From the NCBI RefSeq assembly GCF_000237925.1, contig NC_031497.1, forward strand, positions 15,054,770-15,118,769: a DNA stretch of 64,000 nt. The letters run 5' to 3'. Position numbers and translations under genes: made by a program. Within the stretch, counting starts at the first letter, position 1, and each line of letters starts with the position of its first letter. Under the pieces are notes generated by a model, which was not told the origin of the DNA, did no database searches, and saw only the letters and a program-made list of their open reading frames with translations. Source of the stretch: Schistosoma mansoni. Taxonomy: Eukaryota; Platyhelminthes; Trematoda; Strigeidida; Schistosomatidae. Positions 1 to 13,631 of this stretch are shown piece by piece.

Positions 1-1035
1 GTGTGGATCTGCTGCCTGGAGAACTACTTCACGACCTCGAGTATGCGGATGATATTGTCTTACTGTGCGATAATGCCCAAGCCATGCAATCCGCACTCAA
101 TCAGTTGGCAATCAGTGTCCGCAGGTACGGCATGTGCTTTGCACCCTTCAAGTGCAAAGTACTCCTACAAGACTGGCAGGATTCTCATCCTGTACTCACC
201 CTAGATGGTGAGCAGATTGAAGTAGTTGAGAAGTTCGTGTATCTAGGTAGCTATATAAGTGCTAGTGGTGGCGTGAGTGATGAGATTGATGTACGTATAA
301 TGAAAGCTAGAGCGGCTTATGCCAATCTGGGCCATCTCTGGCGCCTTCGTGATGTTAGTCTGGCTGTAAAAGGTCGGATCTACAACACGTCCGTGAGAGC
401 AGTTTTGCTCTATGCTTGTGAAACCTGACCTCTTCGAGTTGAGGATGTCAGACCACTCTTGGTTATTCGATCATCGTTGTCTCCGAAGGATTGCTGACAT
501 CCAGTGGCAACACCATGTTAGTAATGCAGAGGTTCGGCATCGTGTGTTCGGGCGCAGAGACGATAATTCAATTGGTGTCACCATCTTGAAACACCGACTT
601 CGGTGGCTTGGACATGTTTTACGAATGTCGTCCCAGAGACTTCCACGCCTTGCATTATTTGCCGACTCTGGGACTGGTTGGAAAAAGCGGAGAGGAGGTC
701 AGTGTGACATGGTGTCGTGGCATGAAAGAAAGCTGCAAAGGGCTAGCTTCTGTTGGTCCTTCACGACTCCCTGGCTGGGGTCCGAGAGATGGTGCAACAC
801 AGTGGCTAGGGACGTTATCAGATATGGCTCAGAATAGAAGCCAGTGGCGATCCTGCTGCAACCTTCTTTTACTTTCTACATAAAGAGTGGTTCTAACTTT
901 TTTAACTGAAAGAGTCTTCTGGTTGTACATTTCAGTCCGCCTTATCTTTTCATCCCTTCTCTTCCTACTTTTATTATTTTGTGTGGCGCATATGTATCTG
1001 GTGCCCTTTTGTACCAATATATATGTTTAAATAAA
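1..1035 (+). mobile_element. RTE-like LINE, 3' part (family B), cut by window edge
   Basis: The sequence encodes the end of a reverse transcriptase and the RTE C-terminal region. The catalytic stretch DLEYADDIVLL lies near the start (frame 3), followed by VYLGSYISASGGVSDEI and then, after a TGA where relatives have Trp (426-428) and a frameshift just downstream, [18 protein letters not shown] and [17 protein letters not shown]. The 3' UTR runs to about 1035 and ends in a module reading GTGTGGCGCATATG...GTACCAATAT, then A/T-rich sequence. That tail recurs at 1855, 11390, 30560 and 54150. The copy is dead as a coding unit because of the stop and frameshift. Family assignment is from motif order and from likeness to the nearly intact RTE at 47194-51127. 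Confidence 0.85.
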
Positions 1036-1844
1036 TATAACAATTAACTAAAAGCGTAAATGATTTATTTAAAAGAAAGTGACGGACAAACGCCTTCACA
1101 CTTGCAATAAACAGTCAGTCATGTTGAACAATGGAAGATATTTAAGAGCTCAAACTACCTCGCCCAACCTTAAACATGAAGTTAGACAGTCATACAGCTC
1201 CTTTCTGGTTTCATCATCTTTCCAAATCATGAAACTTTAGTATTTTCAGGTGCAATCATAACTGTTTATTGCTCCTATTAACTATACAGCCCCAAATATA
1301 CTAATTATACACGAAAGTTGACTTATCTTGAATTCATTCTTATTTAAATGGTTCAAAAATTAGTGAAGTTCCAAATACTACGAGATTCACTAATCACCCT
1401 CACTATTACGGGAAAATAATTAATCAATGTGTAAACCTATCGGGTATTATAGTTTATGATTGGTAAAAATAATAATTCATGATTATTCTATTTATATTGA
1501 ACCTATGACCAAAGTACGTAAACGCGAACAATTCCTACCGAAGGGTTCACTTTATTCAGCTGAAAAAGGCTTTCAATAATTACACTCATCGTAACTTTAA
1601 TTTAAAATTAAACGTGATTTTATTGTTACGATATACTCAGAAATATATGGACAATATAAAGGGATATTGATTTGAAAAGTGCACGAAAGACTACAATTTT
1701 TGGAAAAGATCTCCATTCACGCATTAGATTAAGCAAAATAAAGGTTCCTTTCGATTTCACATCACTCTTCAATATGAGGAGAAAATAGACGTTGCTGAGT
1801 GACCTAGAAGGATGGAATATATATTTGATTGATGAGTATATTTA
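1036..1844. other. A/T-rich spacer between two opposed RTE copies
   Basis: No open frame, repeat or RNA signal that I can support. It separates family B copies that face each other. Confidence 0.5.
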
Positions 1845-2880
1845 TTCATCTATTTAAACACATAAATATTGGTACAAAAGGGCATCAAAATATATATTCA
1901 CCACACAATAAAAAGGAAATGGTAAAGAGCGAGAGCAAGGAAGCTGAATAATGATAAAAGAACGAACAAAAACAAGTAGATGAGACAAAAAAATAACAGA
2001 AGAGTCTGGTTAAGAAAAACATAACCGGAAAGGATTATTTCAGTTTAATAAGTTCCTCTCCCTTATATGATGAAGGTAAAAGAAAATTACGTCCAATGTC
2101 TGATAACGTCTCAAGCTACTAAGTTGCATCATCTCCATGACCCCAAACAGGGAGTTGTCAAGGAACAACAGAAGCCAGTCCTGCACAGCTCTCTTTAATA
2201 CCACGATATGCGCGGACCACTTCGCTTTTTCCAACCATTCACAGAGTCGAGATATAATGTACGATGTGGAACTAGCTGGGACGACATTCATAGTACACGG
2301 ACAACTACCGAAGCCGGTATTTCAAAATATTGACACCAATCGAACTATCGTCAGTACTCGAACACCTATTGCATGATAATCTGGTGCTGCCACTGTCGGC
2401 GATCCTTCGGAGACAACGATACCACTCTCGCATGGAGGCTAGGTTTCACAAGCTTAGAGCAAAACTGCTTTCGCCGACATTCAGGTTAACTTCATGAAGG
2501 CGTCAAGGATGGACCAATTTTGCATAGATAGCTCTGGTTTTTGCTACATGTATATTCACCTCTTCATTAACACCACCACCAGAACTTAAATACCTATCCA
2601 AATGCATGAACTCGACTACTCCTTACTTCTCACTAGCAAGAATGAGAGCACAGGCTCCTTCCAATCTTGTAAAAGTACTTAGGATGTAAATGAAAAGCAC
2701 ACGCCATACCCTCGGACACTGGCTGCTAATTGAATAAGTGCGTATTGCATAGCTCGAATATTGTCGATGAATATGGTCTCGCGTGATTAATATGTGGATC
2801 TTAGACAGTTAGTTATCTTATATCAAGAAATCACAATAGGGTTTGACTCAATCTTTTACATGGCCTTGAAGTGGAATCGA
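1845..2880 (-). mobile_element. Degenerate RTE-like LINE copy (family B), minus strand
   Basis: Read on the minus strand, the shared 3' tail lies at about 1855-1905 (rc: GTGTGGTGAATAT...GTACCAATAT). Further 5' the copy aligns with the 1-1035 element: VVEFMHLDRYLSSGGGVNEE parallels VVEKFVYLGSYISASGGVSDE, and CLRRIADSGS parallels CLRRIADIQW. It has many stops and frameshifts and at least one internal loss, so it is much older than the nearly intact RTE at 47 kb. The 5' boundary near 2880 is approximate. Confidence 0.65.
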
Positions 2881-3690
2881 GCAAACATTTAGTCCGCCCA
2901 TTAAAACAAGACAGAAAGTCGATAATTGCTGAACCACTCGACTATAACTCCTGGCAAAGTGCACAACACCCTATTTCATGATTGATTAGTTGTTTAGAGA
3001 ATGTTCTGCAAGTTATTTACACCTGAATCCCAGTATATGCCAGAAATACCTTGAAAACAGCATTATTAACTACCGATACATTAAGATTTAGTTCACTGTT
3101 GGTTTAAATACTCTGGTTTGCTTATAATCACAAAATTTAATAAAGTGTAAGTTAAACTATATTTTCAACTTGCAATACCATTATCCGTTAAGACAACCAA
3201 TATATTGTACGTTATTTGAAAATAATAAACTCATGGCTATAAGATACAGTCACTTAACACAATAATATGAAGTCGTAAAATAAGCTATGTACATTTGATT
3301 CCTCCATCAAATCGAAACATTCTTTACATGATCCCAACGTTTTAAGGATAAAGGTAGTACACAAAGCTGCTGACCATATTTAGCTTGAAGCCTTCGCGTT
3401 CACCAATTGCATAGCGAAAAAAGACATACTAGAGAGTTGTATAATTTACGTTTTATAGTCAACAAACATTTCCAACTACGCTACACGATTCATTCGCACT
3501 ATTTAAATGAAGAAAGTTTTCAATTTTTCCCAATACGTTCAGAAACACTGTATGAGCCAACTTAAATCAATCATGAAAAATTACTTTTTAAGGTGAAAAA
3601 AGTTTGATTATGAGTTATTACATCAGTTTAAATTACGATTATTATCATGAAAATTGTAGCAACAAAAAATATAAAATATTTCTTTAAACA
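2881..3690. other. 3' flank of the S28 peptidase gene
   Basis: A/T-rich, with no convincing gene. It must hold the 3' UTR of the minus-strand S28 gene, but I see no clear AATAAA on the minus strand in the first few hundred bases, so the polyadenylation site is not called. Confidence 0.4.
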
Positions 3691-6600
3691 TTAGCCAAGG
3701 TAATCTAGTAAAGAGATGAACGATACAATTCCATTGAAAATTTTTAACAATTTGTACTTAAGGTTCCATTCTTTTATCCATTGAATTATTTTCTGTTTTT
3801 CAATTTCTCTTGCTTCAACCACACTTTGAGGATCAGCCGAGTTAGGAGTTCTCAAATCCAAATGATGAGCAGCATCAGACATATTGATCACTGTAGCAAA
3901 TGGGACATAACTATTATTTGTAATTGAAAATGCTGACCATGGATCAATCTCACCATTGCTAGAAATAATATAAAAAGAAACATATCCATTAATTTATTAA
4001 GAATCTGAATATTCTATCTTAAACAAACAGACTACGTAATTGAGGCGTAATACAAAAATACTGACAGTTTTTAACATTAAGAAAAAATAAATTGCTAAGA
4101 CATTCAACTTGAAATTGAAAGTAGAAAATTTACGTTACAAGGCGTAAAACTTATTAAGGAAAAGCTGTGATGATACAACTCTTCAAACTGATATATGTAT
4201 ACTAGGCTTAAGATAATAATGAAGTCTCTAATCAAGTGTCTAGACTAGTGAGATAGTTTTACAATGCGAAGATAAAGTTTTAAGGAGTACACGGAGTACT
4301 GACACAGTAATTTAGACACTTCACCTTAATGATCTAAACATGAAGTAATGTTGAAGTGACAGTCATATATCCGCATGCAAAATAGCCAGTTATTACTATT
4401 GTGTACTGACAAAAATAGCCATACAAAGCTCAACCTAGATAATGCAATTACCAAAGACATTTTTGAATGATTGCAGACAATAAATCACTATATTGGGAAT
4501 GTCTTTTTAAGGTAAATAAAAACTTTGGCTGGTTGAAACGGTTAGATGACTAACAGACAACTATTGACAGAAGGTATTAGATTACATATAAACAACATAA
4601 AAACTGTCTCATAAGTTGAATTAAAGAAATCGTACATACCTACAAGTGTATACATAAAAAGATCTATATATTTCAACATAGTTTTAAGCTAATAATACTA
4701 AATTCCTGATTGGCTTTTTTAGAATTCCAATATAACTAGTCTGAACCAAGTAATGTGATAGCAACAAATTTACATCTTACTTCAATATGACTTAATATAC
4801 AAATTTTGATAACAAATCTATTGCTCCATGTCAATTTCTAGATTAAATACTGAGATTACTAAATGTTTGTCCAGTTAGACTGGAAAGAAACATAAACATG
4901 ATAAATCAGGATATTTTACTGAATTTATCAAGGATACTGATTAGTTACGTACATTTCTTAAACAGATAACACCTCGTAACAACAAGAAGTCGGACGATGC
5001 ACAATCAACCGACGTTAAATAGTCAAGACTTTATAAAATGCAAATATCATTTTACATTAGTTCATCTAATTCTCAACCACAAGAAACACCAGTTTTTTGG
5101 TGAGGGCTGGTGTGAAGCATTCACGAAGCACAGATTTATGAACTTCTCTTCAGGTTATATATTTTGACGAAGGCTAGTGAAGTGATTCTTTTATGGGAAT
5201 GGAAACACCTGGAATAGGTTTCAAACTTAGATGCTTTGTTTATCATAATTAAATTGCTGATCTAATCCCTTATTCCTTCCCTATGGTAAGCATCATGACT
5301 CCAGATAATTCAAATGTTATACCAAACGTTCATTTCCAGATATGTTTTACATGTAAAATTGTTGCGAAAAGATTATTTCTGATTCTATATAAAAGAAGTT
5401 ACCCTTTAGAAAAAATAACAAAGACGTTCTGTTTTTATTTACCTGAAAATTATATTAGTAACAGTATATACTGATTTACTCCAAAATTCAACTTTTGGCC
5501 ATTCGACACGCGGACTTACACCAAATCGATTTTGACAATAGATTGAGTAAGTCTTAAGGTCCCAATTTGATGGAGGCATAATGTTTACCGGTCCTGATGC
5601 ACACGTAGGTGTTACCATCTCCATGCAAGCCTATAAGATAAGATAAGAATGCCCATTATAATCTCAGTAGATTTTAAAAAATATTATTTCGACAAGAATC
5701 ACATTATTTACAGAAAATAGTTCGTCAGCTATATATAGCGTAGAAACTAACATGGATAAGTAACAACCCACTTCCTATTAACAAATCCAGAGAGGGGATT
5801 AAGATGAGAAGGGGAGAGGAAATAATATTATTCACTACAACGGAAGCATGAAAAATATAGTTAAAAGAAGTGAATTCAATTGAGAAATAAATGAGACTGC
5901 ATCAATAAGTCAGATCTTGTGTCATATGAACACTTACACCTTCTGTTCTAGATAGTATTGGACATCCATATAAACTATGGGTAAGTGTATATGACACATG
6001 TTACAACCAATTGAGTTGATGAAGGTTTATATAGTGAAGGTCATCAAAATAACATCATAAGTAGAATATTTGGGGGTAATCAAGTCAATCTTTCTATTGT
6101 GGTATCTAACTTTTTTAATATCCAAACACTATATACTCATTTACCATTGCTTTTTGCTTTCACTTCAAGTGAAAGACTAGTTAGTATTCAAGCCTCCTAC
6201 GTACTTTTTAAACATTGTTTATATTTTCAATATCAAATCATGAACTTTGAGAGGAGTGGAGAACACAACGCTTTTTACCGTATCCTGATAAAGAGCAAAG
6301 GAAAATTAGGAATGTGTAAGTTAAATAATTAAACTTAACCGAATTACGTGATGTAATTTGTAGAAGCTTTGGATAAACAAAAGTTTTGTGACAATCTTAT
6401 GTAGCCCTTACTGTAAGCTTTCTTTCGATTTCTTCGATGGTAACTAGATTCATTGTTATACATAAGTAACTTATTTAAATATTAATATGTGAAAAAGCTA
6501 AGTTGTATCTTTCTTAAAATTTATCCTGTATATAGTGGAGTTGATTGATTAGATTAGAAAAGTATAGGTATGATCAGATTAAAATATGAGATGGATTCAA

Positions 6601-9600
6601 TTACATAACTGCTGGCATACGTACTATGAAATCCAAGCTTTTTGACAAAGAATATCTAAACAATATAGGTTGAATAATTCTCATGCCATGACTATCTTGA
6701 TTAACTTATTACCGTAAATTTCATCGCTTTATATCAACCTTTTCTCTTGTTATAGTATTCGGTCGAAATAATACAACTATTACACTAATCGTGCATTCAA
6801 ATATACTTTTTTTTTCCTAAATGAAATAATAATAAATCAAAGTTCAATGTAGGCAGAGTAATCAATTTTTTTTCAGATGAATCTTAATCTATAGATAACC
6901 ATATTCAATGAACTATGATTTCGGATGGAATTCAAAGGTAATGACTCGAAACATTTATTGCAAGATATAATTATTTTCGTGGTTAATTTGATAAGTTATC
7001 GAGTTTTACAAATTTTTGATACAGTAATAAACTTAAAATAAAATAGTTCTATTAGTTCATTTCAAATAAATTAAAATATAGAATAGATAAATTATGAGCT
7101 AAGAGGAGTGTGAATTCAGTATGCAATTAAAACTGATCTGACTTTAAAAGATTTTAACCCAAAAATAATATTGACCAACTAATTATCTATTCTTAACGCT
7201 TCTGTTGGTAATCAACATTCTAGTAATGATGAGATTTTTAAAGGTGAACGAAATGTTTTCTGTAGTCAATTTCTCTATATTTCAATGTATAATAAGGCAC
7301 TGATACTGATTAATACTGAAGAAACAATTCATAGTTTTGAAAATGAGAAATGTACTCCTTATGAAAGTTTTTCGATTATCACTGAGTTATTACTTATCGG
7401 AAAGTTAACGCATGAGTAAACATTAAATGGTAACTATATAAGATATAACACTCTCACACATGAAAATGAAGTATCCTATATGAAAACAAGGTAAATAACA
7501 ATGGAACTAACCTGTAAATCCCATCCATTAACGTCCACATTTGGCAAATTCATTGAAATATCTAAACACGTTTGATTACCAGTATAATTCGTCAGTGATA
7601 GTACAGCCTTAGCTAATAAAGATATTCTGGTTACCACAGGTTGTTGAGGGTCATATTCAGATAGGTTGGTACACAAATACTGGATTAATAAGAAAAAACC
7701 AAGTGAAAATTCTGTTACCAGTGGGAAACGTGAACATTAATAGTAGAAGATACTCGCAAGTTACTAGTATTTGACCACAGATGTCTCAGAAACATTGCTC
7801 GGGCATTGATCTCCTACCACGAGGTCCAATTATCGACTTAGAATACGCAGATGATATGATACTGTTTGGTGAAGACGCTGACAAAATGCAGAGTCTTCTG
7901 TCGAACGCGTCGACAACTTCACTTATCTTGGAAGTCTAATCAGCCCTAATGAGTTGGTGTCTGACGAAATCTCATCACGGATTCAAAAAGCTCGTTTGGC
8001 TTTTGCCAACTTATGTCACCTATGGCTAAGACGAGATATCCGTCTATCGATTAAGGGGCGAGTATACTGCGCAGTAATTCGCTCTGTTCTACTTTACGGC
8101 AGCGAAACGTGGCCATTAAGAGTAAAAGATACCCGTAAGTTACTAGTATTTGACCACAGATGTCTCAGAAACATTGCTCGCATCTGCTGAGATCACCGGG
8201 TAAGTAACAGTGAGGTTAGACTCAGGGCATTAGCGAATGATGGTAAATCTGTTGATGAGGTCATGAATCTTCATCGACTGAGATGGTTGGGCCACGTGTT
8301 ACGTATGCCTGAACACCGATTACCACGACGCACAATGCTGACTAGTATAGGGGATGGTTGGAAGAGAGTTAGGGGCGGCCAAACCAAAACGCGGCATCAG
8401 TGCTTGAAGTCACTAACTTCTAGTCTGAGCCATGCTGGTAGATGCAGACTACTTGGTTGGGGTCCGCGCGACTATTGTAACCAATGGTTGGAGACTGTGT
8501 GACATGGCTCAGAATCGATCACAATAGCGTAAGTGTATACACTCTTTGTCTTCCCTTAAACCCTGAGATTAAAATTGCTTCACATCTCCCTTTCTTCCTG
8601 TACTATATCCTTATATACAACCTTTCTTTTATATATTACCACCATTAAATTAACTACTTCTATGAATTCGGTGTTCGTCTTGTTGTGCTAATGAGGTGTG
8701 GCAGCTTGAACCGATGTATATACGTGCTTGGTCTTACGTTGTAGCTGACTGACTGGGAAAATGAAATTAAACCCCTACCAAATAGAAGAGAGAAGATTCC
8801 TTATGTTGAGAATTGTATTATTTCTCAAAAATCTAACCCGAACCAGTCAAAATATTTTGATAATTACCGTTGCGGATTGTAAACCTCGCCCGCATCTTTC
8901 AAATCTGGAGTCCTAAACGCCGAACATGAAAAGCTCATGGTTAAGGAAATAAGCTTTAGTATGTTTTTGTCCTTTCAATAGTTGGTGAATCAGTTTTTGG
9001 AGTTTTTGGAGGCATATTAAAATTTTAGCTGAAGCGCATTACATTTAGTTTACCTTTGCGTTCCCTATTGGGTTCAACTGTGTAGTGACAAAAGCGTTAT
9101 AACACTTCGAAATATAAATTGGTAAAAATTGCATAAAAGTCTACATTTAATAGTTTATTGAAACAAGAAATGTTGAATATTGAGACCTTCAATCAAAATA
9201 ACGACAGTAACGACCTACGGACCAAATAGTGGTTTTTAAAATGAAACAAACAAACAGAGTATCTTGCTTAGTCTTGACTTAACACTTGTTAGTAGTTTCG
9301 AAGATAGTATATCCAGTGCTAACAAATTTGTCTAGGAACAGTGAGTGATAGCAATCTTGAAACAATTTCAGATGACTAAAATATATTATCGTTCATGATA
9401 AAAGCTACAACAACAAAAGACTATGTCAAACGTTGGTCTGAACCTATTTAGAAACATTGAAGGGTGGTTAGAAATTTAATTACTAGAAGTACTTTGAATG
9501 TCCCGTTAACACCTAGAAAATGTTGGTAAAGATGAGACAACGAAAAGCTTTGATAATGAGAAAAATCAAACAATAAACTTCAACGTTATATTAGTAAGTC

Positions 9601-12600
9601 TATTTTCTATGGATTTACGGAAGTTCCAGTTTGTCGGTATCTATCAAAGGAGAATATGAAGGAACAACATAAATACTGAAATTCTAATCAATTAAGAACG
9701 TTTTATAAGTAATTACTGCTTTAGAAATAAAGAGTATAAATGAAAATTCAAAGAGCTATAGTGATTTATGTTTAACTAAGCAGTAAGTATACCCGATCAT
9801 TTAAAGTTTGTTGTTCGAATAATAAAATTATTGAGAAGAATACATTTTTCTTGTTTTCGTGTCCTAAAAATGAGGTGATCATATAGTACCATAGAACAAT
9901 CGTTCAGTTAATAATCCTAAAAGATAGTACTTTACTTAGGGTCAATTCATGCACACAAGACTATGTAATATAAACTGCTCCAAAATACAATGTGCCATGA
10001 GCTCTAAAACTCTTTGAACTATTAAAAAAATTTTTGTACGACAATTAACAGTAACGAGTTCAATTTTTATGGGGAAATATATTCTATGTAGTCTTTTAAA
10101 TTTTATTTCAGAAAGGTATAATAAACAGGAGCGAGTCAAACTTATATTTATTTTTTATAGTTTAAATTAGGTAATAACAACGTGCATAATACAAAATTTT
10201 AATAATAAATGATTTTGTTGATCAAATCATTATTCAACTCTGAAGAAAGTCACAAAGAGATGCTATATGTGTATTCTGATTATATCTTATACTGACAACT
10301 TTACTACAGAAATTTAATCCAACTTAGCCCCAAATTAACTATTGTAGCATATTTTATAATTTATAACACAAAAGAGCTAAGTACATTACCCAAAGACGCC
10401 AAAAAACATACTATATGAAACAAAATGATAGTATAGTGAACAAATATGAGGAGATAACATAAATAATTGATATAGAAATAATAGAGTTCAACTAACAGTA
10501 TAACCAGGATAAATATCGCCTGGTTTGAGAGTGTTAATAGATATCTATGGTACACAATAAATATACCACAAACCTTGACTGGCCATTCAGGTAAAGCAAG
10601 AATCAGGCTAGCTGGGTAAGGATAATTGACCATAGATATTATTCCCAAAAAATCGGATAAGTAATCTATGATATTCTGAACATCAGTTAAAGGCGTACAG
10701 ATGTTAAACATGTGAGTTAATAATTCTTTCCCATCAACTAGTAAAAACAAAATAATACGGAATTGTGAACAGATAAAAAAAGAGATTGCTATATAAACAA
10801 GTATTTTTAATTAAACTATTAGTTAAAGTTACAAAATGAGTTTATTTAATCAACAGAATATCAAAGAGTTGAGACAACGAGTTCATAAAATTAGTGGCCA
10901 TCTGGACTCAGTAACTCAGTAGATAACGTGATGGTGATTGAAGCGAGCTGGAATGAACATCAACTCTGGGATGTATATACACGCGGGTGGCTAGTCCAAA
11001 ACAGGAGGAAACTCGCATCCTGGTTCTCATTCCTAGCCGCCACCCATCTCAGCTTAAAATGTATTTAATATAGTTTAGCATCAAATATTAACCAGCATGT
11101 TTTTATACTCCAAATACATGGCAAACCAGAAGTGGAATGATAACGTGTAAGCGAACATAAGTATTGTGGTACAAAAAGGAAGCACATAACTAGAAAGCAT
11201 CCAATGATTTAAGCGAATTAGAAAACTAATTATTATTTAGTTTTTCTTTTAATTTCTTTGGTACTAATTACCCTAAGAATACTCGCCATAGTATTGTCTT
11301 TTCAACTAGCCAGATGACGCTTTAAACGAACCCATTTACTAACAGTAGAGCATTACTCAGTCTTAAACTAAAAAGAGAAGGTATTTATTTAAACATATAA
11401 GTATTGGTACAAAGGGGCACCAGATATATATGCACCACACAAGGTTTCAGCAAAGTCTAGTAACTTAAGTTTATTTACTATTGAAATACAACCAGTCACG
11501 TGCAGTGGAGAACCTAGCAAATATGTGCATCGGTTGAAGTTGTCACACCATATTTGTGCGAGATAAAGTTATCAAGACAAATTTCATAGTAGTAAAAGTA
11601 GTAACAATATCAGCAGTGATAGAAAGGATTGGGTATAGAAAGAGAATAAAAGTATGGAGTGATTTTAAAACTGAGAATCTAAGGTGAGATAAAAAGTGAA
11701 TGCATCTGGGCCATTATGAACGATTCTGAGTCATGTCACCCAACGTCAACAATAACGGATCGCGACTGCCGCGTGAACTCCAACCAGGTAGCCTGCACCT
11801 ATCCACATAGCCCAGACTAACAGTCAACAAATTCATGGACTAATATCATGTTTTGATGCGGCCACGCCTGTGACCTTCCAGTTTACTTCAATACCAGAAA
11901 ACACCCCATGTTAAGGGAGGGAGTGGTTAAGCATACGCGATACGTATCCCAATTACCTCAATCAATGAAAATTTACTACCTCAGCAACAGACTTGAATTC
12001 ACCTAGTATCCCATGTCTGACTCTAGTCCTTCTCATTCAATGGCCCCGAAATACACGAACAATGCTCCGAAGACACGCATGAAGGAATAGGAGTAACCTA
12101 CTAACATCCTCTGTTATTAATGGTCGTACCACACATTAAACAGAATAGAGCGAGTTGCTGCTCAGCAAACTTGTTCTTTGGATGGTAGATGGATCAAGGA
12201 TATTTTATTTATTCAGATAAATTCCGGTACAATAAAAGCCACAAAAGAAAGTGCAAAGTAAATGAATCAATAAAATTGTGAAAAAATAAAGGAGACAAGG
12301 GTAACAATCAGTAAAAATAGACAGAAAGTGTTTAACAAGAAATACAGTTCAGTTAAAGGTGCAACATAAAAAGACTTAAGGAGGATTACATCAGTATTAT
12401 TGAGGGAAACAGGAAAGTACAACAGGATAACCACTGGTTTCCATTCTAAGCGATGTCATAACATCTAAAGCCACTGAGTCGCACCATTGTAAGGACTCTA
12501 ACCAGGGAATAGTAAACCGAATACTATGGCACGGTCGAAGATCGATAGTCCTCTACCTGACTATCGACACGTTCTCATATGGCTGTGTTTATAGCCCCTT

Positions 12601-13565
12601 TTAGGGATTTTTTTACTAATTAGCTCCATGTGGTGAATTTGTTCTTACGAAAAAGTGACAAAGAGAAAACGTCCGTCTTTGAAACCAGGTCGATGGGTTT
12701 GGAGGGTCCATCTAAACGATTTGGATAATCCCAGCTCCAAACAAATAGCGTAAATGGGCTCCAGAATCCTGAAGCGATGAGTGGCGCATGAACTTATTTT
12801 GGTCACCGGTTTTCATGAAACAATATTTTCTGATGGTACTCAACTGGCTTGTGGATTGGACCAACCAAAGGGTTGAGAAGTAGCACCCCAACGAAACTGC
12901 CTACTTCGGTTTGGATGCTCTGGACAGTGTATCAGTACATACACAAATATCTTAATGAATAATTGTGAAGAAACTGTTTTGTTTACTCCACGTAACAACC
13001 TACGTGAACGGTACGTACAACATAATCAACATAAACAAATTCCTAATGGCAACTATCTCTAAAGATTAATGAGTCCCGATTATTTTGCAGTGTGGATTAT
13101 GCTGTAAATAAAGTATAAATCTGCATCGAAATTTCATTTTCAGCTTTATTCGCAGAGCATAATCCCCTAGAAAACCTGTTGTTTTCAACAATCGATGAGG
13201 TTAGAGATTCTTTTGTTAGTACACACACTTTAATATCCCGAAAGAATAAAGCAGAGAGTATTTACAAGATAACATATTCAGAGACTACATTAAATAGCCG
13301 CTAATGTGGTGAAAACACTTCAAACAGCGGTTTCGTATAAAATAGCCTGAAAAATGTGTACCAAAATAAAAAAACGGGGACGAACGATTTTCATTTGAAA
13401 TATAACGTATCAACCGGGTGTATTCAACAGTAATGTAGTTTTAAGATAAAGGATCAATAAACGTGTTTCAATTACCATTCCAAAATTCTGACTGATATCA
13501 ACCTTTTCGTCCATTTAATAGCATCTTTATTTATATGATCTTTGTTTACTGGACATTTTTCAGTC

Positions 13566-13631
<66 letters not shown>

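Noticed and set aside
13568-13626. TA tract as a replication origin or promoter
   Set aside because: A plain microsatellite, with two others like it at 37.2 and 60.8 kb; nothing around it supports a function.
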